A stretch of DNA of 64,000 nucleotides. Origin: Paraburkholderia sp. BL25I1N1. GTDB lineage: Bacteria; Pseudomonadota; Gammaproteobacteria; Burkholderiales; Burkholderiaceae. The notes under the pieces are model-generated. The model made no database searches, was not told the DNA's origin, and worked only from the letters and a program-made list of their open reading frames with translations. The translations under genes and the position numbers were made by a program. Of this stretch, positions 1 to 7,699 are shown piece after piece. The DNA is taken from assembly GCF_003002025.1 (NCBI RefSeq), contig NZ_PVZB01000005.1, forward strand, positions 344,645 through 408,644. The letters are read 5' to 3'. Numbering within the stretch: the first letter of the stretch is position 1; each line of letters starts with the position of its first letter.

Positions 1-102
1 CAAATCACGCCAGTTCGTTCGCGTCACTCGTGAAACGCAAAGCGGGCGCTCGTGCATGCATGCGGCCGGTTATAACGGGAAAAGCGGGAAGCGGGCGGGC
101 GC

Positions 103-849
103 CTAGCGTCCGCCGGACACGTCGAGCAGCGCGCCCGTCACATACGAGGCGGCATCGCTCAACAACCAGACGATGGTCTCGGCCACTTCATCAGCCGTGC
201 CGGGACGGCCCAGCGGCGTGGTCGCGCCGAGCTGCGCGGCGCGCTCGGGTTTGCCGCCGCTCGCATGAATCTCGGTGTCGATCAGGCCGGGGCGCACGGC
301 GTTCACGCGCACGCCGCGCGGGCCGAGTTCCTTGGCGAGGCCGAGCGTCATTGTGTCGACGGCGCCTTTCGAGCCGGCGTAGTCGACGTATTCGTTCGGT
401 GAACCGAGACGCGAAGCCGCCGACGACACGTTGACGATCACGCCGCCCGCGCCGCCGCGGTCCGTCGACATTCGCCGTGCGGCTTCGCGCGCGCAGAGAT
501 ACGCGCCGAGCACGTTGACGTCGAACATGCGTTTCAGGCGCGCGACGTCCATATCGGCGAGCTGGCTGGACGGCGCGACGATGCCGGCGTTGTTGACGAG
601 CGCGTCGATCCGGCCGAACTTCTGCTCAAGCGCGTCGAACATTGCGAGCACGTCGGCCTCATTCGCGACGTCGCCCGCAATCGTCAACGCCTGACCGCCT
701 GCGCGCTCGACTTCGGCGGCGGTGTCCTGCGCGGCAGCGAGATTGCGCGCGTAATTCACGCCGACGGACCAGCCGCGCGCACCCAGCAAACGCGCCGTCG
801 CGCGGCCAATGCCGCGGCTGCCGCCGGTGATCAGAACGGCTTTCGTCAT
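103..849 (-). CDS. SDR family NAD(P)-dependent oxidoreductase
   Basis: Short-chain dehydrogenase/reductase of 248 residues, a usual length for a classical SDR. The Rossmann cofactor motif TGGSRGIG lies at residues 8-15, NNAG at 86-89, the catalytic Ser near 143 and the YxxxK pair at Tyr157/Lys161. The C-terminal part (VTGALLDVSGG) resembles glucose-1-dehydrogenase and FabG-like members. It should be a soluble tetrameric NAD(P)H enzyme acting on an alcohol or ketone; the substrate cannot be read from sequence. It ends a minus-strand run: the LOG-family gene ends 24 bp upstream of its ATG, so the two are probably co-transcribed. Confidence 0.9.
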   Translation of the reverse strand: MTKAVLITGGSRGIGRATARLLGARGWSVGVNYARNLAAAQDTAAEVERAGGQALTIAGDVANEADVLAMFDALEQKFGRIDALVNNAGIVAPSSQLADMDVARLKRMFDVNVLGAYLCAREAARRMSTDRGGAGGVIVNVSSAASRLGSPNEYVDYAGSKGAVDTMTLGLAKELGPRGVRVNAVRPGLIDTEIHASGGKPERAAQLGATTPLGRPGTADEVAETIVWLLSDAASYVTGALLDVSGGR

Positions 850-873
850 CGCAACCTCGACGTTAAGGGAAAG

Positions 874-1458
874 TCAGACCGCGTCGCGCTTGATCGCCCA
901 CTTGTCGGCGACGGGCGGCTGATAGCGTTGCAGCTTGCCGATCAAGGCGACAGGATCGGCGTCGATCTGCAGAATGTCGAAATAGGTCTGGCGCATGAAG
1001 CCTTCGTCGACCGTGTGCTGAAGCATGTTGATCAACGGATCGTAGAAGCCGTCGATATTCAGCACTGCCACCGCTTTCTGGTGATAGCCGAGTTGCGCCC
1101 ACGTGTAGACCTCGAACAGCTCTTCGAGCGTGCCCGCGCCGCCTGGCATCGCGACGAACGCATCGGACAGGTCGGCCATCATCTTCTTGCGATGATGCAT
1201 GTCGGGCACCACATGCAATTCGGTCAGGCCGTTATGGCCGACTTCCTTGTTGACCAGCAGCTCGGGAATCACGCCGATCGCGCGGCCGCCTTCGGCCATC
1301 ACCGTGTCGGCTATCACGCCCATCAGGCCGACCTTGCCGCCGCCGTACACCAGTGCAAGATCGGCTTGCACCAGCGCGCGGCCGAAGGCGCGCGCCGCTT
1401 CCGCATACAAGGGTTTGGCTCCGTTGGAAGAGCCGCAATACACGCACACCGACTTCAT
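874..1458 (-). CDS. LOG family protein (cytokinin riboside 5'-monophosphate phosphoribohydrolase type)
   Basis: 194-residue Rossmann-fold nucleotide hydrolase of the LOG (Lonely Guy)/TIGR00730 family. The signature PGGAGTLEE is at residues 105-113 and the upstream Arg90-Lys91 pair is present. Family members release the base from nucleoside 5'-monophosphates such as AMP or cytokinin nucleotides; in non-pathogenic bacteria the usual role is nucleotide clean-up. The frame stays open far upstream, but the TIGR00730-like N-terminus (MKSVCVYCGSS) starts at the ATG at 1458, only 2 bp after the TetR stop codon. That spacing suggests translational coupling to the regulator gene. Cytosolic. Confidence 0.9.
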   Translation of the reverse strand: MKSVCVYCGSSNGAKPLYAEAARAFGRALVQADLALVYGGGKVGLMGVIADTVMAEGGRAIGVIPELLVNKEVGHNGLTELHVVPDMHHRKKMMADLSDAFVAMPGGAGTLEELFEVYTWAQLGYHQKAVAVLNIDGFYDPLINMLQHTVDEGFMRQTYFDILQIDADPVALIGKLQRYQPPVADKWAIKRDAV

Positions 1459-1460
1459 GC

Positions 1461-2186
1461 TCAAACGTCCTTCGGTTCGTTGCGGGGCGCGGCGCCTTCC
1501 TTGGGCGGCAGGTAGTCGTAAAACTCGCGCTTGGGCAGCTTGCCCGACACGAGGTCGTCGAAAATCTGCCGCGAGCGGCCGCGCAGATAAGGCGCCATCA
1601 GCGACACGATCTGCACGCTCACCTGATGCAGTTCCGCGCGAATCGCTTCCTGCTCGTTGTATTTGCGCGGATTCATCACGAACTGATACGAGAGCCAGTA
1701 CATGCCGATCACGCCGACGTTGGTGGCGATCACATGAAGCTCTTCCGGCGTGACGACCATTTCGCCGTCGGCCACGAGCTGCTCGCAGAACTGGCTCGCA
1801 AAACGCACCTTGTGGCTGATGATCTGCTTGAAGTGCGTTTCGAGCGTGCGATTGCGCGCCAGCAGATCGTTCAGATCGCGATACAGGAAACGATAGCGCC
1901 ACGTGAAATCGACCATGTACTGCAGATATGACCACATTTCGTCGATGGTCGCGCGGTGGTCTTCGGGGAAACGCAGACGCTTTTCGATCTCCTGCTCGAA
2001 CTGGCTGAAGATGCTGTTGATGATGTCGTCTTTGTTGCGGAAGTGGTAGTACAGGTTGCCTGGACTGATTTCCATTTCCTCGGCGATCGTCGTCGTCGTG
2101 ACGTTCGGCTCGCCGATTTCGTTGAACAGTTTCAGCGACAGTTCGAGAATCCGTTCGCGCGTGCGGCGGGGAGGTTTGGCTTCCAT
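1461..2186 (-). CDS. TetR/AcrR family transcriptional regulator, PhaD-like
   Basis: 241-residue regulator with an N-terminal TetR helix-turn-helix (about residues 8-55; core TTTTIAEEMEISPGNLYYHF) and a ligand-binding C-terminal domain. The sequence LFNEIGEPNVTT...ISPGNLYYHFRNKD resembles PhaD, the regulator of polyhydroxyalkanoate genes in pseudomonads, so an acyl-CoA-type ligand is plausible but not shown. It is the first gene of a unit with the LOG and SDR genes. The upstream promoter overlaps a GAACG-containing imperfect dyad, which would fit autoregulation. Confidence 0.88.
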   Translation of the reverse strand: MEAKPPRRTRERILELSLKLFNEIGEPNVTTTTIAEEMEISPGNLYYHFRNKDDIINSIFSQFEQEIEKRLRFPEDHRATIDEMWSYLQYMVDFTWRYRFLYRDLNDLLARNRTLETHFKQIISHKVRFASQFCEQLVADGEMVVTPEELHVIATNVGVIGMYWLSYQFVMNPRKYNEQEAIRAELHQVSVQIVSLMAPYLRGRSRQIFDDLVSGKLPKREFYDYLPPKEGAAPRNEPKDV

Positions 2187-2273
2187 GTCGTCCGGCCCTG
2201 GTTACGCCGGGGGGCACACGGCGGCGTGCCGCTCTTCGCGTGATCCGCCCGGACGCGGTTGGTGTATCGGACG

Positions 2274-2300
2274 ATTATAAACCGAGCGTTCTAATCTCAA
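2274..2300 (-). promoter_or_regulatory. Putative promoter of the TetR-LOG-SDR unit with a possible operator
   Basis: On the minus strand a perfect -10 (TATAAT, 2279-2274) follows TTGAGA (2300-2295) with a short 15-bp spacer. Between them lies GAACG-CT-CGGTT, an imperfect dyad of TetR-operator type. Short spacers are typical of promoters that need an activator or are repressor controlled. Start-site mapping is lacking, so this is a prediction. Confidence 0.5.
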
Positions 2301-2388
2301 ACGGATAGTCAGGGTTTTCATTCCCGCGACCATTTCGCGCGTCGCTCGAACCCGCTTCCACGGCGCTAAAACAGCGTGTGGCGCGGCT

Positions 2389-3057
2389 TCACAGCCAGGC
2401 CTGAACCCAATGCACGACGAGCGGCCCGACGATCAATAGCCACGTCATCAGGCACATGCCCAGTGCGACCATCACGGCCGCGCTGCCGAGATCCTTCGCG
2501 CGGCGCGAAAGTTCGTGGCGTTCGAGCGAAATCCGGTCGATGGCCGCTTCCACGCTCGAATTCAGCAACTCGACGATCAACACGAGCAGCACGGAGCCGA
2601 GCAGCAACACGCGCGACACCGGCTCGACCGGCACCAGCACGCCGCAGGGAATCAGGATCGCCGCGAGCGTGAGTTCCTGACGGAACGCGCTTTCCTCGCG
2701 AATCGCGACGCGAAAGCCGGCGAGCGAATTTTTCATCGCGTGCCAGGCGCGGGTGAGGCCGCGATTGCCTTTGTAGGGATTGAAAGGCAGCGGCGCGAGC
2801 GGATCGTCGGGACTGAGCGGTTCGTTCTGCGTGTCGTGTTGTGTGCCGTTCTGTTGCGTGCCGTTCGCGATGCTCGCGCCGTTCGAACCATGCGCGTGAT
2901 CTGCATGATTCGGCGTGCCTGGTTCGCTCACGTCGTCGAACGGTTCGATGCTTGCAGTATGGTTGTCGTTGTTGGCATCGACGGCACGCAGCGCGCCGTT
3001 CGACGCGCGCCCCACGGTGGATGGTCTGGTTTGCATGGACGGCTCGGCACGCCGCAT
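2389..3057 (-). CDS. dgkA: Diacylglycerol kinase (DgkA family) with long N-terminal extension
   Basis: Membrane kinase phosphorylating diacylglycerol to phosphatidic acid. The DgkA core is at residues 100-222 with three membrane segments and the signature ELLNSSVEAAIDR followed by HELSRRAKDLGSAAV, carrying the conserved Glu170 and Asp187. The ATG at 3057 overlaps the TGA of the glycosyltransferase (TGATG), so translational coupling is likely; a later ATG at 3036 is the alternative. Unlike the roughly 120-residue E. coli enzyme, about 95 residues of polar, His/Asn/Gln-rich low-complexity sequence precede the core. The neighbours (PlcP-like hydrolase, glycosyltransferase) suggest it recycles diacylglycerol made during lipid remodelling. 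Confidence 0.9.
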   Translation of the reverse strand: MRRAEPSMQTRPSTVGRASNGALRAVDANNDNHTASIEPFDDVSEPGTPNHADHAHGSNGASIANGTQQNGTQHDTQNEPLSPDDPLAPLPFNPYKGNRGLTRAWHAMKNSLAGFRVAIREESAFRQELTLAAILIPCGVLVPVEPVSRVLLLGSVLLVLIVELLNSSVEAAIDRISLERHELSRRAKDLGSAAVMVALGMCLMTWLLIVGPLVVHWVQAWL

Positions 3058-4088
3058 CACGCGGCGGCGCTTTCCTCGCGATACGAGGCGCGCGGCAGCG
3101 GCTTCAGATGCGCGGCGAATTGCTCGGAGGCCGCCGCCCACGAGAAGCGTTCGGCCCACGCGCGCGCATGGTTGCGATCGATCTTCAAGGCTTCGAGGCA
3201 GGCTTCGCGCAGGTCTTCATGCATTGCGCCCGCGCCGCCGTCGCCGAGTACATCGATCGGACCGGTGACGGGATATGCCGCGACCGGCGTGCCGCAGGCG
3301 AGCGCTTCGAGCAGCACGAGCCCGAATGTGTCGGTGCGGCTCGGGAACACGAAGACGTCCGCCGCCGCATAGACCTTCGCCAACTCGGCCTGGGTCAGCA
3401 CGCCCAGATAATTCACTTGCGGATAGCGCGACTTCAGTTCGGCGAGTGCCGGACCTTCACCGGCAACCCACTTCGAACCGGGCAGATCGAGCTTCAGAAA
3501 CGCCTCGACGTTTTTCTCGACGGCCACGCGTCCCACGTACAGGAAGATCGGCCGCGCGCTGTTGAGCACCTTCGAGTCCATCTGGTGAAAGATGTCCAGG
3601 TCGACGCCGCGCGTCCACAGCACGACGTTGGTGAAACCGAATTTTTCGAGGTCGCTCTTGACGACCGGCGTGGGCGCCATCACGGCCAGTGACGGCTTGT
3701 GAAACCAGTGCAGGAACTTGTAGGTCGCGGCGAGCGGAATGCCGAAGCGCGCCTGCACATACTCCGGAAAACGTGTGTGATACGCGGTGGTGAACGGCAG
3801 CTTGTGCTGGATTGCGTAGGCGCGCGCGGCCATGCCGAGCGGACCTTCGGTGGCGATGTGCAACGCGTCGGGCGAGAAGGCGTCGATACGCTCGCGCAGT
3901 TTGCGGCGCGGCAGCAGCGAGAGGCGGATCTCCGGATACGTCGGGCAAGGGATCGTCTTGAATTCGAGCGGCGTCAGCAGATCGACGTGATGGCCGAGCG
4001 CGCTGAGTTCGCGCGTCGTGTTTTTCAGCGTGCGCACGACGCCATTGACCTGCGGTTCCCATGCGTCGGTGACGATCATGATCTTCAT
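3057..4088 (-). CDS. GT4-family glycosyltransferase, Agt-like (putative diacylglycerol glycosyltransferase)
   Basis: 343-residue GT-B fold glycosyltransferase. The N-terminal acceptor domain begins MKIMIVTDAWEPQVNGVVRT; the donor domain carries GRVAVEKN (residues 186-193) and the nucleotide-sugar motif TDTFGLVLLEA (252-262), with Asp253 and Glu261 as the D/E-x7-E pair. The IPCPTYPEIRL stretch (46-56) is as in Agt-type enzymes that glycosylate diacylglycerol in bacteria remodelling lipids under phosphate limitation. It lies 36 bp behind the PlcP-like hydrolase, which could make its acceptor, and overlaps dgkA by one base. No signal peptide; probably a peripheral enzyme at the cytoplasmic membrane. 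The lipid acceptor is inferred from context. Confidence 0.85.
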   Translation of the reverse strand: MKIMIVTDAWEPQVNGVVRTLKNTTRELSALGHHVDLLTPLEFKTIPCPTYPEIRLSLLPRRKLRERIDAFSPDALHIATEGPLGMAARAYAIQHKLPFTTAYHTRFPEYVQARFGIPLAATYKFLHWFHKPSLAVMAPTPVVKSDLEKFGFTNVVLWTRGVDLDIFHQMDSKVLNSARPIFLYVGRVAVEKNVEAFLKLDLPGSKWVAGEGPALAELKSRYPQVNYLGVLTQAELAKVYAAADVFVFPSRTDTFGLVLLEALACGTPVAAYPVTGPIDVLGDGGAGAMHEDLREACLEALKIDRNHARAWAERFSWAAASEQFAAHLKPLPRASYREESAAA

Positions 4089-4124
4089 CGGTTTCGGCCC
4101 AATAGAGAAGTTAACAAGCAGGGA

Positions 4125-5066
4125 CTACGCGGTTGCCCTGGCCTTTTGCACGCCCACTTCCGGGGAGCGCATCACGGTCCAGTAGATCACCTTGAGTTCG
4201 CCCTCGTACGTCTCGACGAGGGCCGACAGACTTTCGACCCAGTCGCCGTCGTTGCAATACAGGACGCCGTCGATATCGCGTATCTCGGCTTTATGAATAT
4301 GCCCGCAGACCACGCCGTCGCAGCCGCGGCGGCGCGCTTCGTCGGTCATCACGCGTTCGAACGAGGAGATGAAATTCACCGCGTTCTTCACCTGATGTTT
4401 CAGGTACTGCGACAGCGACCAGTACGGAAACCCGAGCCGGCTGCGGATCCGGTTGAACCAGCGGTTGAGGATCAGGATCATGGTGTAGAGCGTGTCGCCG
4501 AGATAGGCGAGCCACTTGGCGTGCTGGATCACGCCGTCGAACAGATCGCCATGCACGATCCACAGACGCTTGCCGGCGAGCGTGGTGTGAAACGCCTCGC
4601 CGCGCACGTGGATGTCGCCGAACGCGAGGTCGCAGAACTGGCGCGCGGCTTCGTCGTGGTTGCCGGGCACGTAGATCACTTGCGTGCCTTTGCGCGCCTT
4701 GCGCAGCACCTTCTGCACGACGTCGTTGTGAGCCTGCGGCCAGTACCAGCCTTTCTTCAACTGCCAGCCGTCGATGATGTCGCCGACGAGATACAGATAC
4801 TCCGACTCGTTGTGACGCAGGAAGTCGAGCAGATAGGGCGCCTGGCAGCCGCTCGAGCCGAGATGGATGTCGGACAGCCAGATGGTGCGGTAGCGATGCG
4901 GCTCGGCGTGATCGTCGTCGTGCTGGCCGGTGTGGGCGTCGAGCGGCAGTGGCGCCACGGGCAACGGCAAGCCGTGACTAGGGTTGGGTTCCGGGCGGAA
5001 CGCGACGGGGTCGACGCTCGGGCCGGTCTGGCGGAACAGGGAAGTCGCGGACGTTTTGGGGTCCAT
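4125..5066 (-). CDS. PlcP-like metallophosphoesterase (UDP-2,3-diacylglucosamine diphosphatase-like)
   Basis: 313-residue calcineurin-like phosphoesterase. Metal-site motifs in order: SDIHLG (Asp66, His68), VGDIIDGW (Asp96), PGNHDE (136-139), VHGDLFD (His172) and CGHIHKA (His256, His258). It is annotated by similarity to LpxH, but GNHD instead of the LpxH GNRD, and the blocks KKGWYWPQAHNDVVQK, NRWFNRIRS and GDWVESL, match the intracellular phospholipase C PlcP of Sinorhizobium meliloti. PlcP removes phospho-headgroups from phospholipids to give diacylglycerol in phosphate-starved cells. The first about 55 residues are variable and low complexity. It is the first gene of an operon with a glycosyltransferase and dgkA, and a PHO-box-like repeat lies upstream. 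PlcP rather than LpxH activity is inference. Confidence 0.82.
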   Translation of the reverse strand: MDPKTSATSLFRQTGPSVDPVAFRPEPNPSHGLPLPVAPLPLDAHTGQHDDDHAEPHRYRTIWLSDIHLGSSGCQAPYLLDFLRHNESEYLYLVGDIIDGWQLKKGWYWPQAHNDVVQKVLRKARKGTQVIYVPGNHDEAARQFCDLAFGDIHVRGEAFHTTLAGKRLWIVHGDLFDGVIQHAKWLAYLGDTLYTMILILNRWFNRIRSRLGFPYWSLSQYLKHQVKNAVNFISSFERVMTDEARRRGCDGVVCGHIHKAEIRDIDGVLYCNDGDWVESLSALVETYEGELKVIYWTVMRSPEVGVQKARATA

Positions 5067-5399
5067 GGCTCACGCGTCGAGTTGCGGTGCCCGTATTGGG
5101 CCGGGTGTGCGTGACTGTGCCGTGACAGTCATGAGAAGTTCTTATTACTGCGGGGCGGGGAGGCGGGGAGCGGGAAGAGTGATGGCCGCGCTGGGCGTAG
5201 CTCGCGCGGCGTGGTGACTGGCTATGGGGTGATGATCGAAAGATCAGCACGACCGCGACCGGCTGGGCCCATGGTGTGGTGGCGGCCCGACAGCAAGCGA
5301 ATTAGCCGGCCCGTCGGCACGGCCGCGAACGGCATGATGTGCCCGGCATGACGGCGGCCGGACAGACAGGCGACATCCCGACCGGCAACCCGGCGCGGT
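5067..5399. other. Intergenic region carrying the lipid operon promoter
   Basis: 333 bp between the PlcP-like gene and the downstream end of the RDD gene, both on the minus strand. The part next to the PlcP-like ATG holds the PHO-box-like repeat. The rest (about 5150-5399) is GC-rich and I see no convincing gene, tRNA or strong T-tailed hairpin in it. Confidence 0.6.
5111..5128 (-). promoter_or_regulatory. PHO-box-like direct repeat
   Basis: Read on the minus strand the sequence is CTGTCAC-GGCA-CAGTCAC: two 7-mers separated by 4 bp, giving the 11-bp period of PhoB sites (consensus CTGTCAY-N4-CTGTCAY). The first repeat matches fully; the second differs at one base. A weak -10 candidate (CAATAC, 5098-5093) lies about 12 bp further toward the PlcP-like start codon at 5066. 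This predicts PhoB activation of the operon at low phosphate. Confidence 0.6.
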
Positions 5400-5942
5400 T
5401 CAGCGCGAGACGCTGACGACCCGCGTGCCGGCGAGGCGGTCGTGCAGGAATTGGCGCTGCGGATCGAAACGGCCGGTGGCCGCCCACAGCAGGAACCAGA
5501 TGCCGGCGATCATCAGCGTCTGCGGCAGCTTGAGTCCGAGCAGCGGATGCAGCGCCAGCGGCGGCAAAAACCACAGCCACGCAAGCGCGTAGCGGGCAAT
5601 GGCGCGGCCGGTGGAGAGCGGCGCGCCATCGGCGGCGACCACGCGCAGACGCCAGGTTTTCATGGGTAAGGTCTGGCCGCTATGAGTCCAGAACCAGACG
5701 AAGTACAGGCCGAGCACGAGGCCGATCCACGCCGCCAGCAGGTTGTGATGGGTCAGGCCGTTGCGCTGCTGCGTCAGCGTGCTGAACAGATAGCCGGCGA
5801 CGAACACTACGCCGAACAGGATCAGCGCTTCGTAGAGCAGCGCCGCCAGGCGTCGGCGGACGGTAGGTGCGTTGCCGTTGCTGCTGTCAGCGGCGATGGT
5901 TTGGCCCGCGAACGGTTCGGACACGGCGGCGCCTGGGCTCAC
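5400..5942 (-). CDS. RDD family membrane protein
   Basis: 180 residues with an RDD domain: several hydrophobic segments (about 35-55, 65-85, 115-140) and the ending DPQRQFLHDRLAGTRVV typical of the family. The function of RDD proteins is mostly unknown; some are implicated in ion or small-molecule transport. It starts with GTG at 5942, overlapping the TGA of the DUF3106 gene by GTGA, so it is translationally coupled. Last gene of the sigma factor-DUF3619-DUF3106-RDD unit. Confidence 0.85.
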   Translation of the reverse strand: MSPGAAVSEPFAGQTIAADSSNGNAPTVRRRLAALLYEALILFGVVFVAGYLFSTLTQQRNGLTHHNLLAAWIGLVLGLYFVWFWTHSGQTLPMKTWRLRVVAADGAPLSTGRAIARYALAWLWFLPPLALHPLLGLKLPQTLMIAGIWFLLWAATGRFDPQRQFLHDRLAGTRVVSVSR

Positions 5943-6694
5943 GAGCCGTTGAAAATCGACGGCGCTTCGGCTGGCGAAACCGGCAGCGGCGTAGCAGGCA
6001 CGAAGCTGCCGGCGGCGGGAATCGGCGGCACGGCGACGGGGCTCGGCAGCGAAGCCGCGGCGGCGCTGGCCGCTGTCACGTGGCTGGCGCCGTGCTCACG
6101 CGCGTTGACGAGCCGATCGATCCCCTTAATTTCAGTGCGGCCCGAGGGCGGCGCGCTGACCACGCTGGGGCGCCGCTTGCGCTCGCTGGCGGCAAGGCGT
6201 TCTTTCTGCTCTTCCGGTAACTGCTGATAGGCTTTCCACGCGTTCTGACGGGTTTCGCGCGGCAATTCCTTCGATACCTGATAGTTTTCACGCGCGACGC
6301 GCCGCTGGTCGGGCGTCATGCGGGTCCATTCAGTCATGCGGTCGTGCAGGCGTTTTTGCGCATCGGCCGACATCTTCGGGTAACGCGACGCGATCTTAAT
6401 CCATTTTCGCTTGCGTTCTTCGCTGAAGGAATCCCATTGGGCCTCGAACGGCGCCAGCGCCATATGCTCGGCCGAAGTCAGCCGCGACCACGCCATCGGG
6501 CTATTGCTGCCGGGCAGGCTGGGCAATTCGACGGCGAGCGTGGGCGCGGGCGCCTTGGCGGTGACGTTGCCGCCCGCAACAGGCGCGCTAACAGGAGACG
6601 GGCTCGGATAAAAGCGCGGATAAGTCGCAGCAAACGACACCAGGGCCGCGATCGTGCATCCGAAAACAACGGCCAGGCCGCGCTTGTAACTCAC
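5939..6694 (-). CDS. DUF3106 domain-containing protein, membrane-anchored
   Basis: 251 residues from the GTG at 6694, which has GGGAG about 9 bp upstream; an ATG at 6760 is possible but would overlap the preceding gene by 50 bp. An N-terminal signal anchor (about residues 5-25) is followed by a Pro/Ala-rich linker and a helical, charged DUF3106 region with repeated L-x-P-E/D-x-R-x-x-W/Y elements (WIKIASRYPKMS, WTRMTPDQRRVARENY, AYQQLPEEQKERL). These repeats recall periplasmic stress-sensor proteins. The C-terminus is a Pro/Ala tail. Gene position suggests it works with the ECF sigma system; its molecular role is unknown. Confidence 0.82.
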   Translation of the reverse strand: MSYKRGLAVVFGCTIAALVSFAATYPRFYPSPSPVSAPVAGGNVTAKAPAPTLAVELPSLPGSNSPMAWSRLTSAEHMALAPFEAQWDSFSEERKRKWIKIASRYPKMSADAQKRLHDRMTEWTRMTPDQRRVARENYQVSKELPRETRQNAWKAYQQLPEEQKERLAASERKRRPSVVSAPPSGRTEIKGIDRLVNAREHGASHVTAASAAAASLPSPVAVPPIPAAGSFVPATPLPVSPAEAPSIFNGS

Positions 6695-6710
6695 CCGAAG
6701 AATCTCCCGC

Positions 6711-7139
6711 TCAGTGGGCGCGTGAAAGGTACGCGTTGAAACCGTGGTCGAGATAGGCATTGAGCGGCAGGTCGTCGCTTAGCATGGCGGCATCGATATC
6801 GGCGAGTTCGGCGGTGCGTTGCTGATCTTCCCAATAGGCAATGCCCACGAGGCTGATGACCAGCGCGGCCAGCGGCCACGCAAGCGCGAAGCGGCGCAGC
6901 GGCGAACGGCGGCGCTGCGGCAGTTCGACCGGCGGCATGCCGGCTGCCATGCCCGCGCCGGCGAAGGCCGGCACGAACACCGGCGCGCTCACGGTTTCGG
7001 GCTTCTTGCGGGCGAGCGCGGCACGGCGCGCCGCGGCGAGCCGATCGGCGGTGGCGGACGGAATGCCGGCAGCGTTTTCGTCGAGCGCGCGGCGCACCTG
7101 GCGGGCGAACTCGAGTTCTTTAGTTTCTAGGGAGCTCAT
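6711..7139 (-). CDS. DUF3619 family protein, possible anti-sigma factor
   Basis: 142 residues. The N-terminal about 90 residues are hydrophilic (ELEFARQVRRALDENAAGI...), followed by one membrane segment (about 92-108, FALAWPLAALVISLVGIAYW) and a short acidic C-terminal tail on the far side. The ATG at 7139 overlaps the TGA of the ECF sigma gene (ATGA). The order sigma gene then single-pass membrane protein with a cytoplasmic N-domain is the usual arrangement of a sigma factor and its anti-sigma, but no zinc anti-sigma motif is visible, so the role is inferred from position. Confidence 0.82.
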   Translation of the reverse strand: MSSLETKELEFARQVRRALDENAAGIPSATADRLAAARRAALARKKPETVSAPVFVPAFAGAGMAAGMPPVELPQRRRSPLRRFALAWPLAALVISLVGIAYWEDQQRTAELADIDAAMLSDDLPLNAYLDHGFNAYLSRAH

Positions 7140-7699
7140 AGCGTGATTCCTTTGGCCTTGAGCGCTTGCGCCAGCGTGTGGGTGGCCCGCGAGCAGTGCG
7201 TTTTCACACTGCCTTCGGAGCAGCCCATAGCGGCGGCAGTCTCGGCGACATCCATATCTTCCCAATAACGCATGAGAAACGCCTCCCGTTGACGTGCCGG
7301 TAACTTTTGGATCTCGTCGTCGATTAACTGCAGGACCTGTTCGCGTTCGAGCCTCTGTTCGTTGCTCTCCGAGCCCGCCGAGCCCTGCTGGGCTTCGAAG
7401 GTTTCGAGCGGGTCGAAATCTTCGTCGTCGGCGTTGCCGAGCGACGAGAACAGACTCACCCAAGTATTGCGTACTTTGGCACGACGGAAATAGTCGTGCA
7501 TCGCATTCTGCAGAATACGCTGAAACAGCAGCGGAAGTTCGGCCGCCGGACGGTCGCCGTATTTTTCGGCGAGCTTGATCATCGCGTCCTGCACGATATC
7601 CAGCGAGGCGTCGTCGTCCCGCACGGCGTAGACCGTCTGCTTGAATGCGCGCCTTTCGACGCCCGCCAGAAAATCGGCGAGTTCCTTGTCTGATGCCAT
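7136..7699 (-). CDS. ECF-type RNA polymerase sigma factor
   Basis: 187 residues with sigma region 2 (about 20-85, including DDDASLDIVQDAMIKLAEKYGD and FQRILQNAMHDYFRR) and region 4 (about 125-180, LPARQREAFLMRYWEDMDVAETAAAMGCSEG, a helix-turn-helix for the -35 element). A longer than usual acidic linker (residues 88-115) joins them. First gene of a four-gene unit whose second product may control it. The signal and regulon cannot be read from sequence. Confidence 0.92.
   Translation of the reverse strand: MASDKELADFLAGVERRAFKQTVYAVRDDDASLDIVQDAMIKLAEKYGDRPAAELPLLFQRILQNAMHDYFRRAKVRNTWVSLFSSLGNADDEDFDPLETFEAQQGSAGSESNEQRLEREQVLQLIDDEIQKLPARQREAFLMRYWEDMDVAETAAAMGCSEGSVKTHCSRATHTLAQALKAKGITL

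Noticed and set aside
874..2217. A single 447-residue gene covering the LOG protein and the TetR region
   Set aside because: The upper part is an out-of-frame reading of the TetR gene; the LOG family start MKSVCVYCG is at 1458.
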